Assembly (NCBI GenBank): GCA_013365365.1
Contig: JABVXU010000141.1
Location: 59,424-123,423, forward strand
Source of the DNA: Cruorifilaria tuberocauda
Taxonomy: Eukaryota; Nematoda; Chromadorea; Rhabditida; Onchocercidae
Length of the DNA: 64,000 bases
Reading direction: 5' to 3'
Positions 1 through 20,127 of the stretch are shown here, in pieces. Both the position numbers and the translations under genes were made by a program. Under the pieces are notes generated by a model that saw only the letters and a list, made by a program, of their open reading frames with translations, was not told the origin of the DNA and ran no database searches. Within the stretch, counting starts at the first letter, position 1, and every line of letters begins with the position of its first letter.

Positions 1-382
1 AACCAATTCTAAAACAAAATTTTTTGAACTTTGTTCAAGCTTCAAAAGTAATTTCGTATAAAATAAAGTTAAAAAAGTATGGTTGCATTCTTTGACAATC
101 AGAAAAAAAGAGAGGAAGCATGCAATTGCTGACTTGCATTATATTTTCTAAAATGATTGAAATCGATTTTTGAACTTTTTCAAACTTTCAAATTATATTT
201 ATAGCATTATTCACTCGCATTATAGAGGAAATTTGTACAGATCATTTCAGAAGTTGTAATGATTTACAATTGAGAAAATTGAATCCGGTCGTAAAACAGA
301 ATAAATTTTGATTTACGAAATATTTCAACGAATTGATAAAAATTACCCCATCGATATCGATATTAATACTTGAGTGTTTCAC

Positions 383-3300
383 GGAACGAAATGAATTATC
401 ATAAAGAGAATGTATTACTGGTGATAAGGTACTTCGCTGAGGTACATGAAATTTTAGAGCAACTGCTTCACTTGCTGTCATTTCGGATTTGCAATAGCAA
501 ATTTGAGGACAGAAGTCAGTCTTATTCAGATTGCAAATGACTGTAAATCGTTTCGCAACAAGAGCAATCAGAAAGTTATTTGACGGATTGCTGAATCAAT
601 CAATTTTTAAATTCGAAAATCTTGAAAGAATTTAAAATTACTCATATAAATATTATTTTTCAAATAAGCTACTATTTTTAAATCTTTGAAAAACAGTTTA
701 AAATAAATGAGCACCAAAAATAAAAGAAAAAAATTTGTAAAACAATATATTTTCCAAACAAATCACTTCAGTGTAAAACTTAGAAAGAGAAGGAGGGATG
801 AGAGGAGGAAGGAAAACGGAACAACTTTAGAAAATGGTTTTAAGCTTTCACTTCGAAATGAACTTTTTCTATATCAAAATTTCACACCTCAGATAACACC
901 GAAAGGTTATATCGCTGGTAAATATTCTACATACAATTAAAAATTTTCTTAACGAATATGATTCTTTAACATGATGAATTTCCCTTTTTTATTTGGAAAT
1001 AAAAATATTTATAGACAAAAATAAAAATATTATTGCTGTTATTGCTAGTATTACTGACTACATAATTACATACCTTGCATCCACCCAATTCTTATCGTTT
1101 GTAACAAAAATGAATTTCGCATCAGTGAATTCTATCCGACAATTCCAAATTTGTGGAACAAATTGTGTTAAATCTTCTGCATAATATGCCCAAACTTCGT
1201 TAACAAAGTCCTGTGGTAATCATTATTATAATCATATGTATAGGATTTACTAGTTTTTCCTTATTCTAAGATAAATATTAAATGAATTCAAAAAAAAAAA
1301 ATACTTGTATGAATGCAACGTGATCCCACAGACACCACATTGTAGCTCGATTCATTTTCATCAAAATTTCACATTTTTGAAGCTGTCCGTATCGCTTTGG
1401 GACGCACATATTACACTCTACGGTCATTTCATCATATGAAATTAATTTTCGAAATCCAGAAGTTGGCAGAAATTGAACGTCTTTCATGCTGAATTGTAAC
1501 GTCGTTTTATATCCTTCTTCGGCGATTACCAACGGACTTTCCACCTTTTATTTACAAATATAAAGGAAAAGTGACATAAATAGCTCAAATTATTTGAATT
1601 TTTTACCAGTAAAAAAATTAAAATTTTAATAAATGTACAACTGCGCTCAACTGTAATACTGATACCAACATACTCTTATCGAAAAGCCATTTTTTATGAT
1701 TACGGCTACAGTATTCAGCTCGTCATATCGCATGAACCATAAGTTTATTGTTATTCTACCACTCATCTTTAGCATAATATTCATTATCAATGGTATTTTG
1801 CGCTCACTATTTCTCAGCAATTCACTGAAAGTAATTTATAACGTATAATATTTAGTTCGATGATAAAATCTTGTAAATCAATTTTATTAAACTGTATCAT
1901 TTAAATGACAAAATGGATAGGAAAATCTACTGAGTAAAAGAAACAAATTGAGGAAAGTGCGATATTAATATAATTAGGAAATATTATCTTTGTAAACATT
2001 AGTCATTACCATTTAAATATCAATTATTTTCATTAAAACCCTTTCCTCAAATGGATACAGTACCAAGATTGAAGAATTTACTGCGTCAAAACTTACGTGG
2101 GTGTAGCATCAGCGAAATCTGCCGGAAAAAAATAACTGACGAAAGCAATGCGACATGCTTCAGCCCACGGACCATATGCAATAGCGACATTTTCGCCAAA
2201 ATCGATATTTAAATCGCAAATTGGTTCCGAAGAAGCTAAAGTAGTTCCCAACTTCACCAATTAAAAAACATCGCTGATATCATCTATCGATGAATACTAG
2301 CGATGTATTTTAATTTCTTTTAATTTTATTTGCCTTTCTTCTAATCAATCTAATTAATTGTCTTCTAAATTTTACATTGCGGATTAAATGTAATTATCCA
2401 TAGTGAACTTCAAAAGGTACACAGTCTTGACATATTTAGAAGTAGTTAAACTAATTTGGATTTATTAATTAGTTTGGAAGAAGTTTGAAAATGAAATTTA
2501 ATGATACCAAAGATACTCTCACGATAAACAGCTTTCAGTGTAGCATTCTGAAGAATTTTGAAACCACTTCCCATTGTCCGAGGTGCATTGTATCGCTTCC
2601 ACAAATTACATGAATCACTTTCATCGTATTCTTCATTATTATTTAAAGAAATCGAGAAGTTCGAACCATTAACGGAGCATACCAATAGCTTAGCATTGTT
2701 CATTTCTTGCAGTTGTCCATTAACTATAAACTTTCTTTCATTTCTTAATTTCACTTCTTTCTCGAAAAGACACAATTTTTTTTTCAGCTATATCTTTCTG
2801 TAATATAATTAACAATGAGATAATTACATATAATAGAGAGAGAAATAGAAATGAATTTTCAGAATTTGAAAAAAGTGATTAATTAATTGCAATACGTTGA
2901 TTTTCGCAAGTGAATGTAAGGAAGCGATAGTATAACACAAGCATAGAAGTTAACTTTCCTTAATAAGCTTTTATTCCTTTAAAAGCTAACAAATTAAATA
3001 TTTCATTTGTTATGTAAATAACCACATAGAAAACAGTTGAGCTATTTGACGAGTGTGATTCAGATTTTAAGCAATTAATTTCAATATTAAAATTAGGGTA
3101 CAACTAACCATTGTTCCATATTTTTTGGCAATTAGCAAATCAATTTAGAACTTGAAAGAAATGATGGAATATTCTTAGAAATATACGTTAGGCTTCCACT
3201 TGTTGTGTCAAAATATAGCAAATATATTTAGCGTAGTGAATGTTTGACACAAAATTTAAACTATCGATTAGCTTACATAATGTTTTGTGTGAAAAAATGA

Positions 3301-5267
3301 CAAGCGTAGTGGGTAACAAACGATTTCCGACGTACACGCGGAGATTTCTGGTAGATATACGCATTGTACCGACAAATGCCCAAAAATCTTTTAGAAATTT
3401 ATCAGTCATTTCTGAAACGACAATAATTTATCTCAGTAACGTTTCCTGAATTGAATAGTCAACTTATCTCTCTATAACATATTCAATGTTATTTGCTAAG
3501 CATTTTATCATCAGTTATCTTATTTTTTATAAATCTTTTTGTATAGCATGTTATACGATGAATTGTCATTTGGAAAAGCCTTATATATCGAATTTCATTG
3601 ACTGCTTTCATAACAAATCTCGTTTTCAAAACTATAAATCATAGTCGAACAAAATTATAATCCATTTAAGAAAAGCATGAATTTAATTGATTTCATTCAC
3701 ATAATTTTGCAATTTATAAAATAGAATCTTTTAATCGAATATTCAAATCTTTCCAACCGTCGCATACAAAAAAATCTCCAAATTAGAGTCAATTTTAGAA
3801 GGTAAAAACTGATCAAATCATGAAGTCACCGTAGAAAATGGCATTAGAAAGAGGATACGATGAAAAATATCTGGATTCACTTTTCCATTCCTTCTTTACT
3901 CCTTTTCTCAGGTTAATATATAATTGATTATGCCAAATTATATTACAAATTACATACCACAAAAAGTGATATATTATTTGGCATAAATAAATAACAGTTT
4001 TTTCTTATGTATGTCAGAAAATAACGGTCTAATTTTACTAAGTTTTATACGCTTTTCATGAAAACGAATTTTTTTAAAAGTACTCGTAACATCTTCACAA
4101 ATTCCATCGGCATGCTGTTGATGCTGTGAAACTGTTGTAAAAAGCTTTTCAAATTTAGGATCTTTTTTTAACCTCCGATATGCTTTCAAACGATTGTATA
4201 TGTGAATATGCAATCCATTCAACGTTAGGCGTAAACGGCCTTTTAGGCTGAAATTTCGAAATGTAAAAAGACTTCAAATGGTTCCATTTTCTTTAATAAT
4301 AAAGACAGCTTAACCATTGATTATATTTAATTACTTACTAAAGAACAATAACATAAGAAGCATAAATATTTTTTTAGGACATAAATTTAATTAGATCTAA
4401 ACTTAACAAATTTAGTTCGAACTTAATAAGATATGTTTTCAAAAACAACTTTCGTGTGTAAAGGTCAACTGATTTGATATATCGCCAGTAGGAGAAGATA
4501 ATATAGCCATCGTTACAGTGAATACCATAATCTTCGCATATAAATGTAAAATGACGAAACATTACTTTTCCAGCTAGCAAACAGATCGATAATGAACCTT
4601 AAGGGAGAAGTTGTGAAAATGAAAAAAGGGGATATTTCTCAAACAAGTACAGTTAAATTTGTGTATCGTATTTGATAATTACCAAATATGGCATAGAAAT
4701 TTAATTTTGAATATCTCTATTGATGGGAAATGAAAGGATGGGAGAAAATAAAAAAAAATGTACGAAAGTGCTTTTCCTATTCAAAGAAAAGATAAACAAT
4801 TGAGTAAAATGACAATACAATTACAAATTGAAATCTGAAATAAGTTTCGAATATGTGAAATATGGACGACTGAAAGTGAAATGACTTTTTGATTACACAA
4901 AACTCACCTAATTTTAAGACACATTTGTATCCATGTTTCCGAGCTATGTATGTCAAAATAAACGCAGCAATAGGTCCCACAACACGTGACATATAGAAAG
5001 TTAAAAAAATAATCCAAGCGCAAAAAAGTATGAGGAAAGGAACACATTGACCTGATACATTATTTACAAAATTCTGAAAGATAAAGTATTCAACAGAAAA
5101 ATGGTGGAATAAAAAAATATGAAATTAACTTCAGAAAAGTCAACAGAAATATATATAAAATTAAAAGAACTGAATGTCAACTACTAGGGAAAGAAATTAG
5201 AAAGATAAAAAATTTCAAAACAAAGACGAACGATATTGGAAATCCATTCTCTCACGATATCAATCAT
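383..5267 (-). CDS. lpd-3: Bridge-like lipid transfer protein BLTP1/KIAA1109 (LPD-3), N-terminal exons, partial
   Basis: N-terminal part of the giant hydrophobic-groove protein that moves lipids between ER and other membranes; known family members are several thousand residues, so most of the gene lies left of the window. Exons read on the minus strand: 5073-4908, 4597 to about 4447, 4247-4039, 3411 to about 3196, about 2787-2523, 2235-2097, 1824-1674, 1544-1305, 1210-1074 and 540 to about 383. Phases agree at most junctions. The first long exon encodes a membrane anchor (LILFCAWIIFLTFYMSRVVG) followed by ARKHGYKCVLKLG; then LLAGKVMFRHFTF and ICEDYGIHCNDGYIIFSYWR, LNGLHIHIYNRLKAYRRL, RTMGSGFKILQNA, NVAIAYGPWAEACR, VIAEEGYKTTLQF and TQFVPQIWNCRIEF. 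These align in order with the human BLTP1 N-terminus (SGKVMVREIYYITEDMSIRI, FHVYNRSDLYGRLQ, YGPWADRQRD, FVPYTWNFKI). A 4-codon start exon at 5267-5256 (ATG ATT GAT ATC, then GTGAGA) is the best start guess but weak. A short exon between 1074 and 540 is probably missing from this model, because the phases do not match there. Confidence 0.87.
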
Positions 5268-6184
5268 TGCGTGATCTTTGAAGGGCACCTTTGAAAATTA
5301 GACAGGAGAGCTAAATTCGACACGTCAGGAGAATGAGAAAATGGAACAATAATTGTGAAAGCACGTAGCAGCCATTTATGAATTGATTTTTTTACGGAAA
5401 ATTTTAGAAATTTTGCAACGAAGTGGTTGTATTATAAGTTGTAATGGTAATAGCAGAAGTAGACTTTTCATTTGACTCGAAAATTATAAATTTGAAATGA
5501 ATTTATGAGGTGAAGCAATTTCATTCATCCAATCATCTGGTAAGAGAAGAAAGTTTTAGATTGTTAGCAATTTCACGCTGAGAGTGTCATTTTCATTGCC
5601 ATCTGGTCGGAAACATTTTAGTGTCCTCCAAACAGTCTCGCACTATTTGGTTCCAAAGTCGTCCTTGACCATTGGCCACCTGGATGAATTGCATTGGACA
5701 ATGAAGGCGTGTTGCAGAGATTGTGAAGTAAGCTCAGATTTTGAGATGTTGCAGAGATTAAATATGACTATTAAGTAGTATGGCAGTGGAAGTGGAGCAA
5801 ATATCGATAATAATTTTGAAGCATCAGAATACTGAAGAATAAATGGAGAAGTAGAGATTGTGGATATTCGTGAGATATATTTACATGAAATTGAGAATAA
5901 TTGGAAAGGCAGATTGGTAGTATTCGTAAAATAATATTCGATTGAATATTGAAAATAAATAGAGAGAACTGGGATATATTGTTGATAATATGGTATGATA
6001 CCAAAGATTAAACAAGAGTCTACGAAAGCTGGAAAGTATTAGAAGTGGTTGAAAAAATTCAGCAATTTTGAAGTAACAAATACTAGAAAGAATCATTTGA
6101 ACGTTTGGTTGCACTTTGCTTGAGGATAAATTTGATCTTCACGAATATCATGTTTATTTCGACATGAAAATGAATATTTCAGAT
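5268..6184. other. Divergent intergenic region between lpd-3 and XPG
   Basis: About 0.9 kb separates the probable start of the minus-strand lpd-3 gene from the plus-strand XPG start codon, so it should hold both promoters. The part from about 5580 to 5740 is less AT-rich than its surroundings and has an open frame of 64 codons on the plus strand with no family resemblance. No TATA box or other convincing promoter element was identified. Confidence 0.5.
6172..6184 (+). promoter_or_regulatory. Probable spliced-leader acceptor at the XPG start
   Basis: The sequence AATATTTCAG ends at 6182, two bases before the conserved XPG start codon at 6185. A TTTCAG acceptor with a 2-base leader is typical of SL1 trans-splicing in nematodes. 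A cis-splice from an upstream non-coding exon cannot be excluded. Confidence 0.6.
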
Positions 6185-13164
<6,980 letters not shown>

Positions 13165-14308
13165 ATTCCAAATTTAGTCATAGTATCTATTGAGATAATT
13201 TGAGATAATAATAAATGAATTATTTGATTCTAGATTTTTTCATATGAGAAAACTATTATTTGTATATATATTTTAAATTGTGTAGAAAAACAAATATTAT
13301 TGTGTTTCAAAAAAGTACGAATTTCTTTGAAAATCCATCTGTTTCTTTTAAGCCGTAAATTTTTATCCATGATGTAAACAGATATTTTTTAAGAATATTT
13401 ATAATCGGCAGATATACATTGGGAGGGGGAATCCATATCCACTAGTGATAATTGGATATGATGGATCTCATACCTTATGTTGATTTTTCTTTTTTTTTTT
13501 TGCACAACTTTCCTTTTCTCTTTTTTCTCTAGTTTCTTAAAATATATATTTACTTGCTGAATTTCTCTGTTTTAGTTTTTTAAAAATTCCCATTTAGAAA
13601 TCTGAAGAAAAAGAAGTTATGCTTTTGTTTATCGCTGAATTTCCCAATCTTTATGTGAGGAGCAAGTATCTTTAAATTAAACACTGCAGTACTGATTTTG
13701 CGAAAGTATTACTTTTAAAAGTAATATCATGTGCTTTTCAAATTCCGAGAAGGTGCAATGTTAGAATTAGCAATTGAAATCTAGTAGGAAATCCTTTTAT
13801 TAGCATATAAAAATTAATGTATGTTACATTTATTGATTTTCGGTTTGCGAAATGTAACCTCTTACTCTTCTGTATTCTGTTTGCGCAATTTTGATCTTTA
13901 CTATGATAAAGTGCGAAATGTGTAATTCAATAAAATTGCATATAGAGTATTGACAATCGTAAAACGATTTATCTTACATTTTTTGCACTCTTCAATTTTT
14001 ATTTATCCATAAATGTTAGCATAGCAAGGAAGTGGAGGACGAAATTGGGATGAGGAATATGGAATGAATGAAAAAGGAAAAGTGATAATCATTTTAATCA
14101 ATTTTTAAAATAAAATTTTTTTCTTTAAAATACGACATTGAATATAATAATTCGATGAATGATTGATTGCATCGCTTAGATCGCGTAGGATTAAAACTGG
14201 GATGTTGTCCTTTTCGGCCTATCTTTTTGATGTAATATTGGAGTAATCACTTTACTAATTTTCCATGCAGTTTTAATTTTTCAAAAATGAAGGAACCAAT
14301 TTCTGTTC

Positions 14309-14376
14309 TAAAAAATTCTTTCGTATAATCAATTTCTCCAATTCTAGAGAAATTGATTATACGAAAGAATTTTTTA
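14309..14376. repeat. Perfect inverted repeat, 30-bp arms with 8-base loop
   Basis: Positions 14309-14338 and 14347-14376 are exact reverse complements, separated by the 8 bases CAATTCTA. The outermost arm reads TAAAAAATTCTTTCG and the innermost AATTTCTC. A transcript from either strand would fold into an uninterrupted 30-bp stem. It could be a small fold-back element, a hairpin RNA source, or a sequencing or assembly fold-back artefact. Confidence 0.9.
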
Positions 14377-17300
14377 TGCAGTTTTTCTGTATCTTTGCAA
14401 AATTTTCGGATGTTTATGGAAGGAAACTATTTCAGCAGAAATTAAAAGGTATTGAAATATTGGATTGCGCTGAACATGTGATGACTAGTACCTGCCATAT
14501 AGAAATGATACAATATTTGGTTCAGCAACATGAAGATAGCGCACAATGGGAGATGTGATTTCGTGAAAGACATTTCACTTCTATGGTTCTTCGGAATGCT
14601 TAAAATTTCTGTCATTTTGTTCAACAAATGGGAAAGGTTCGTAAAATACATCTATTGCAAAAGTTTTTAATTAATTACATAATAGATTATAAATAACTGT
14701 TCACATTTCGATTGTCTTCATCGTTTTTATTGATTACAGGTGAATATTGTTCGTAAATCATTTTAAATTGACTAATCAAATGCGTAATTCAATTCGCTAT
14801 TTAAGAAGTAGGAAAAGATGGACTTTCATTTTCCACTTTTTTTTTGTAATTTATCTAATTCGTTATAATTTTCATACATTTTGGATTAAAGCGCCCTAGT
14901 CAAAGATGGGTTAAATGTTTTTCTTTATTTTGAATCCTCCCAACTTCTCTGTTTGAAATATATTTATTTCGAGAAAGTTTGCGTTGTGATGTGACACATT
15001 GAGAATTTATGAGAACATCGTAATTTTTTTTCGTTCTTTTTTCTCTTTTTCTATGTAAATAAGAAGCGAAACAATAACAATTGATCTTTCCTTACCATAG
15101 CTATTATTAAATAAATAACATTACGAATATCACAAGTAAAAGCAGATTTCTTTAAAATGGCATCCATTTTTCTTACTTCATATCCCTTTTCTTTTAATTT
15201 TTTCCATTTCCTTTATCCAAAAAATTCGCACCTTTTCTTTGCATTATATGATGATTATTTTGGGGAAGGTATATTATCTTTTAATTGATGAAAAAAATGC
15301 ATATATTAGATAGTGTATATTTGAAATGTTTTTCAGATACTTTTACATAGTTTTTCTCCTCTTCAGAATTATATTTCTCACTCTGAGTAAAGTTCCTGAT
15401 GGACAAAATGAGCTTTGATATCGAGAATTTAATTGAAATTTTGGAATTTCTCTTGTATTTCTTTTCTTAAAAGCTTTTAGAGTTGTATTCATATGTGATC
15501 TTCGATCCCATTTTTATATGAATATTTTCTAATATTTCTGTGAATTAAACTTAGTGATTCAATTGAAAGGCTAACTTAATGCGATTTGGTTAAAAGATAT
15601 GATAGATCACGATGCGTTTAATTTGATTTAATCAGATTTAATATTTACTTTTAAATTTCTTCGCGATTTCACTTAACTCCGCTAAAATTTCATTTTTCGT
15701 TCATCCGAACGTCCACATCAATGTTAAATTATGCAAACAAAATCATAGCTATTGACAATATTTGTTTAAAGTTTTAGCCATAGCTACGTGGTGTTTCTTA
15801 ATAAAACCATTAGTGTGGCACGGTACCTTATTTTTCTTCTCTCTTTCTTTCTCAGTCAAGATGATTTTGATATATATCTTTAGCAGTCTGTTTTTTCATT
15901 CTTTGAAATGATCAAATTTGATTGATCTAAGTTGTATTCAAGAGAATTTCTGAAACAGATACAAAAATAAAAGAGAATGATAATTGTGGCAACACTAAGA
16001 GATTTAATTTCAAAATCATTTTGATAAAGGGAAAAAAGAACTATATTCGTCTGCTGGATAGGAGGAGTATGAATTGAACTTCAACTACTTAGAGTTATCT
16101 TCATTGAGAGAGAGATGAAAAAGAGGACAAGGAAAGATATGCATGCAAATGAAACCAGTTTTCAGTATCATTAACGGTCAATTATTGTCCCCGTTTATAT
16201 ATATGTTTGTGCGTGAATGTGTACGTGTGTGGGTGTGAGTTTACTTGTTCCTCTTGAAGACTACTATATTGAGCATAGATTTGATTTATTTTGAATATAT
16301 TTACGTCGAATTTTTATTTCTTCTTTTCTGTTCTATTGTTAATATGTTTTATTATTCTTATTATATCGTTAGTTATTTTTCATATATATTTATTGCTACT
16401 TTTATAATTTTTTATTTGTTCCTTTAAATGATCGAGTTTGATTTAACTAAATTTATATGTAAGAAATAAGGAAGAAAGGATAGTTTTTGGTTTATAAAAA
16501 TATTATCATTTTCTTCAAATTGTACAAGTTATTTATTTCTAGTATTCATTCATCTTCATTTATCTATCTAGAAAATTTGTGAAGGTGAAGCAAAAAGGAA
16601 AAAAGTATCATCGATTTAATAGAATTAAAATTTTTGGGTAATATTAGCGACTTTTATAACTGAATGACATTTGTAATTAAGGGATGGCATTATATGTCTC
16701 TTTAAATATTTTCATTAGCGCGCAATTTTTTCTTCAAGTGATGTAATACAAGTTGTCTTTGAATTTTTTAAACAAGGTTTTTCTTCCATCATCTTCTTTA
16801 TCATCTTAATTTTTAGTCGTCAATAGTAATTTTGAAACCTTCAATTGATCCTCTGGAATTTGGAAATATTGCGGTTTCAATTCAGGAGTGATTTGCATAG
16901 GGAGGCAACACTTTTAAAATCAATTTTTTTGTATTGCTGAAAAAGCTTCAATAGTTTTAATGGTTCTTTTGATCTTGTGAGTGTGAAGTTTCGATATCTT
17001 GATATAATAGATTGAATGTTTATTTGAAAAAGAGCTAACGTACAAAAACCATATTTTGACAAAATTTTTATTCTAAATAGTCTCAAAATTTCGCTGTTTT
17101 TTTTTTCAAAATTGGTGTTTTACTTAATTTTGAGATTAATTAATCTAAAGTTATTAATAATAAAGTATTCAGATCATGACAGATATAGCATAGTTTTTCC
17201 GTAGTTTTAAGTAAATTTTTTTTCCCCATTGGATTCTGTTAGCTTTTACTTTAAAACTCTTAAGTAATAAAATTGAAAAAAAAGAAAGATGAAAAATTAG

Positions 17301-18983
17301 TTGAACAAATATTAATGAAGGTAATATTAATCGAAGGTAATAAAAAATTGTTTCTGGTGATTTTCCTCTTATCCATCTCCTCACCGTTCTTTTCATTTCT
17401 TTCTCTATTAGTTTTCCTCGTTTACACTGTTACACAAACTTGTCGCTGAAATATAATAATTTGGAAATTATAGAAAACTGTTGGTGGTAAGATTAACTGG
17501 CGACAACTAATTTCCATATTTATATTCGAATGTAACAACGAATTATATTGGAATATAAGTTGAAAATTAATTCTTCTTGAAATCTGTCATATATTCCTCA
17601 ATTTATTACGTCTTTTCTCGCAATTCCTTTAAAAATAAGAGGCTAATTTTTATTTCTATTTATCACCTATGTATTTCAAATAAAATAATATGCTCTTTTT
17701 TTGTTGATTATCAGCGTGCATGCAAACTTCTAGTTTTACTAACCAATTATAAAGCGTTATCATTGCTGTTTTCTATTTTATTCGTTTATAATCCCGATTT
17801 ATTCTTTATAATCCCAATTTATCTTTCCATTTATAATTTTTCAATTGTGAAAAAAAAATCAGTCTAAATTTCAAGTGATAGCACATTAGAAAACAAATTC
17901 TATGAATTGTAGTTTTGTGGAAACCAGAATTTTTTCTCTCCTCTTTCGATTCCAGTAGCGTCTTTATGCAAACAAAAGTAAAGGTACATTTCATTTCATC
18001 GATTCTCCATTTCCATTATTCGATGTGGAGAATGCTATGTTACTTCATTTCAAACCAGTTTTCTATATCATTTCTATCATTCATTCTTTCATTTCACCAA
18101 AGTTGGGAAGGTCACATAATCCTTTACTTATCGTTATCTTCCATAAGTTTCATAATTTTTCTTTTTTCTTCAAATTTAGTAGCAAAGATATCGTTGCTTT
18201 TATATACAGTAAATACAACAATACGAAACTATTTTATCATACGGAGAAAATGATTCTTCATTTTCTTTTATGTCGAGGAAAAGTAAGATGAATAGAAATG
18301 AAATTATGGAAGAAATCAAGGTTCTTCCAAGAGAACAATTGATTTCAAAATTTAGAATGCTTTTTTGTCAAAATTTTCTTTTGTCATTTTCTTTGTCATA
18401 AGAAAGGATGAACTTTTCTCGATGTTTGTTTATATTCCACCTATTTGATCTTTATACATTTATTATTTACTTTTCTCGACGTGTAATATTGCCTCACTTT
18501 CTTATTTTACACTTAAATTCCATTATACATAATTAGTTATGCTATGTATGGTAGTAATAATAATAGTAGTAGTAGCATAGAATAGCGGTAGGTAGCAGTG
18601 AGGGTGGTGATTGTAGTTTGTTCAAATTTCAATGAATAAGCGAATCGTAGCTATCCATTGTATTCTCTTTTTTTCGATCACTTTGCTTAATCGTCACTTA
18701 TTTCCAACAACTTATTGTTGAAGTTGATTTTTTTTTAAAATTATTATTAATATTATCAATTTCGTCGTTTTTTTCTCCCCTAATGAGATTGAAACATATA
18801 TTCCACCATTTTTAGAAAATTTTGAAATTTATCAAAATTGCCTTTTTCATTGCCTTTGCATCCCTCCTTCCTGAAATGGTTGACATGGGTTTATTGTAAA
18901 TCTTAAATTTTTATTTATTATTTTTTTTTCAGGTAAATTTTCTTTCGTTTGAATTGACTTTTCCTTGTTTAATTGGTCAAATG

Positions 18984-19022
18984 GTCACTTAAGCATACAT
19001 CTTGAGATATATCTTAAGTGAC
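18984..19022. repeat. Inverted repeat, 10-bp arms
   Basis: GTCACTTAAG at 18984-18993 and CTTAAGTGAC at 19013-19022 are exact reverse complements, with a 19-base loop. No function can be assigned. Confidence 0.6.
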
Positions 19023-20091
19023 ATATGTTTTTTTGCTTTACACATGGTATGTTGGATGTGACATAGATCTACCGCAGTGTAATAAATAAATTCTATCTTA
19101 CTACTTGCTAATATTCATACGTAAAATATTAGTGATCTATGGTTTGTAATCAATAATGCACAAGTGAAAGGTTAAATTTTCAAAGCAACAATAGCGGTTA
19201 CAGAGAAATCTCACTATGTCTTCACTATTTACAAATTTAAGTAATTTTTTTGGAGGATCAGTATGGATTTATCATTGACAAATAAAACTTATATGAGATG
19301 TGAAAAAATTACTAGGGATATTATTACATAGCATGCGATATATTGAACGGCATCAGAACTTTGATTGAAATTTAGCTGAGAAATTGCCGTATTTTTCTTT
19401 GAACGTTTTTGTCATTGTTAATCATTTTTCTTTTTTTCTTATCAGCGATAATTCTATTAAATGATATATATTGAAATAATTACCACTGTATTATTATTCC
19501 TTTTATTATCTTGTTTTTCATTTGAAATATGCTCTATAATGTTTTGGTTTCTTCATGTAATTTCGAAACTTCATATCTTATTTATGTTCGACCAAAATGA
19601 AAGACTAAATCAATTCAAATCTCTTGTTTTCATTTCTTTTTTTCAGCCTTCTTGCACTTTATTGATTTTTAATTGAAAATGACTGATTTGAAAAAACATC
19701 GATCCCTTAAGATCCAACTGCTATTTATAACGAATTCATCTTTTTTTCCGCCGACCGCTATTTATTTTTTTCCATCGATAAATTTTTGTTCATTAATGAT
19801 CCGATCAGGGATTTTTTCATTTTAAAATAAATCAGTCTGCATTTCTTTTATACTTCCGGACATTGTAAGATTTTCGGATTTCATGGCATTTGTCCTACAT
19901 TATTTTTTTAATCCAATTCAATAAAAATATTTTTAATAGCGAAATTTTCTTTCTTGTTTTATAGAAATGATTTTATATATTATTGAGTAACAACTGCTGT
20001 ATAGAATTAATTAGCGTAGCATTTCAACATTTTTCAATGCTTGCCTTCCAACGATTTTCATTAGACAAGTTTTTTTATTATTGATTAAGAT

Positions 20092-20101
20092 CTTTTTACA
20101 G
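20092..20101 (+). promoter_or_regulatory. Probable spliced-leader acceptor upstream of QSOX
   Basis: TCTTTTTACAG ends at 20101, leaving a 26-base leader before the start codon at 20128. The pyrimidine tract plus CAG close to the ATG fits nematode trans-splicing. No competing acceptor is nearer. Confidence 0.5.
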
Positions 20102-20127
20102 AATTTGGGACGTACAGTGTTGGAATA

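Larger units (their letters stand above)
13165..20127. other. 7 kb gap between XPG and QSOX without a recognisable gene
   Basis: No run of exons with splice signals and recognisable protein was found on either strand. Open frames here are short and dominated by Phe, Ile, Tyr, Ser and Leu, as expected from T-rich DNA. It holds a perfect 30-bp inverted repeat (14309-14376), a TG-rich stretch (about 16203-16240), an imperfect trinucleotide run of TAG/TAA (about 18549-18580) and a 10-bp inverted repeat (18984-19022). Part of it must be the QSOX promoter and outron. Confidence 0.5.

Noticed and set aside
3240..3449. Plus-strand frame in the lpd-3 region
   Set aside because: It is antisense to the lpd-3 exon at 3411 to about 3196, which aligns with BLTP1.
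14376..14558. Small gene next to the perfect hairpin
   Set aside because: A 60-codon frame with no family resemblance, no splice or leader signal, and a start inside the hairpin arm.
17577..18291. Several plus-strand frames rich in Phe, Ile, Tyr and Ser
   Set aside because: Composition matches T-rich non-coding DNA, and no motif or plausible exon structure was found.
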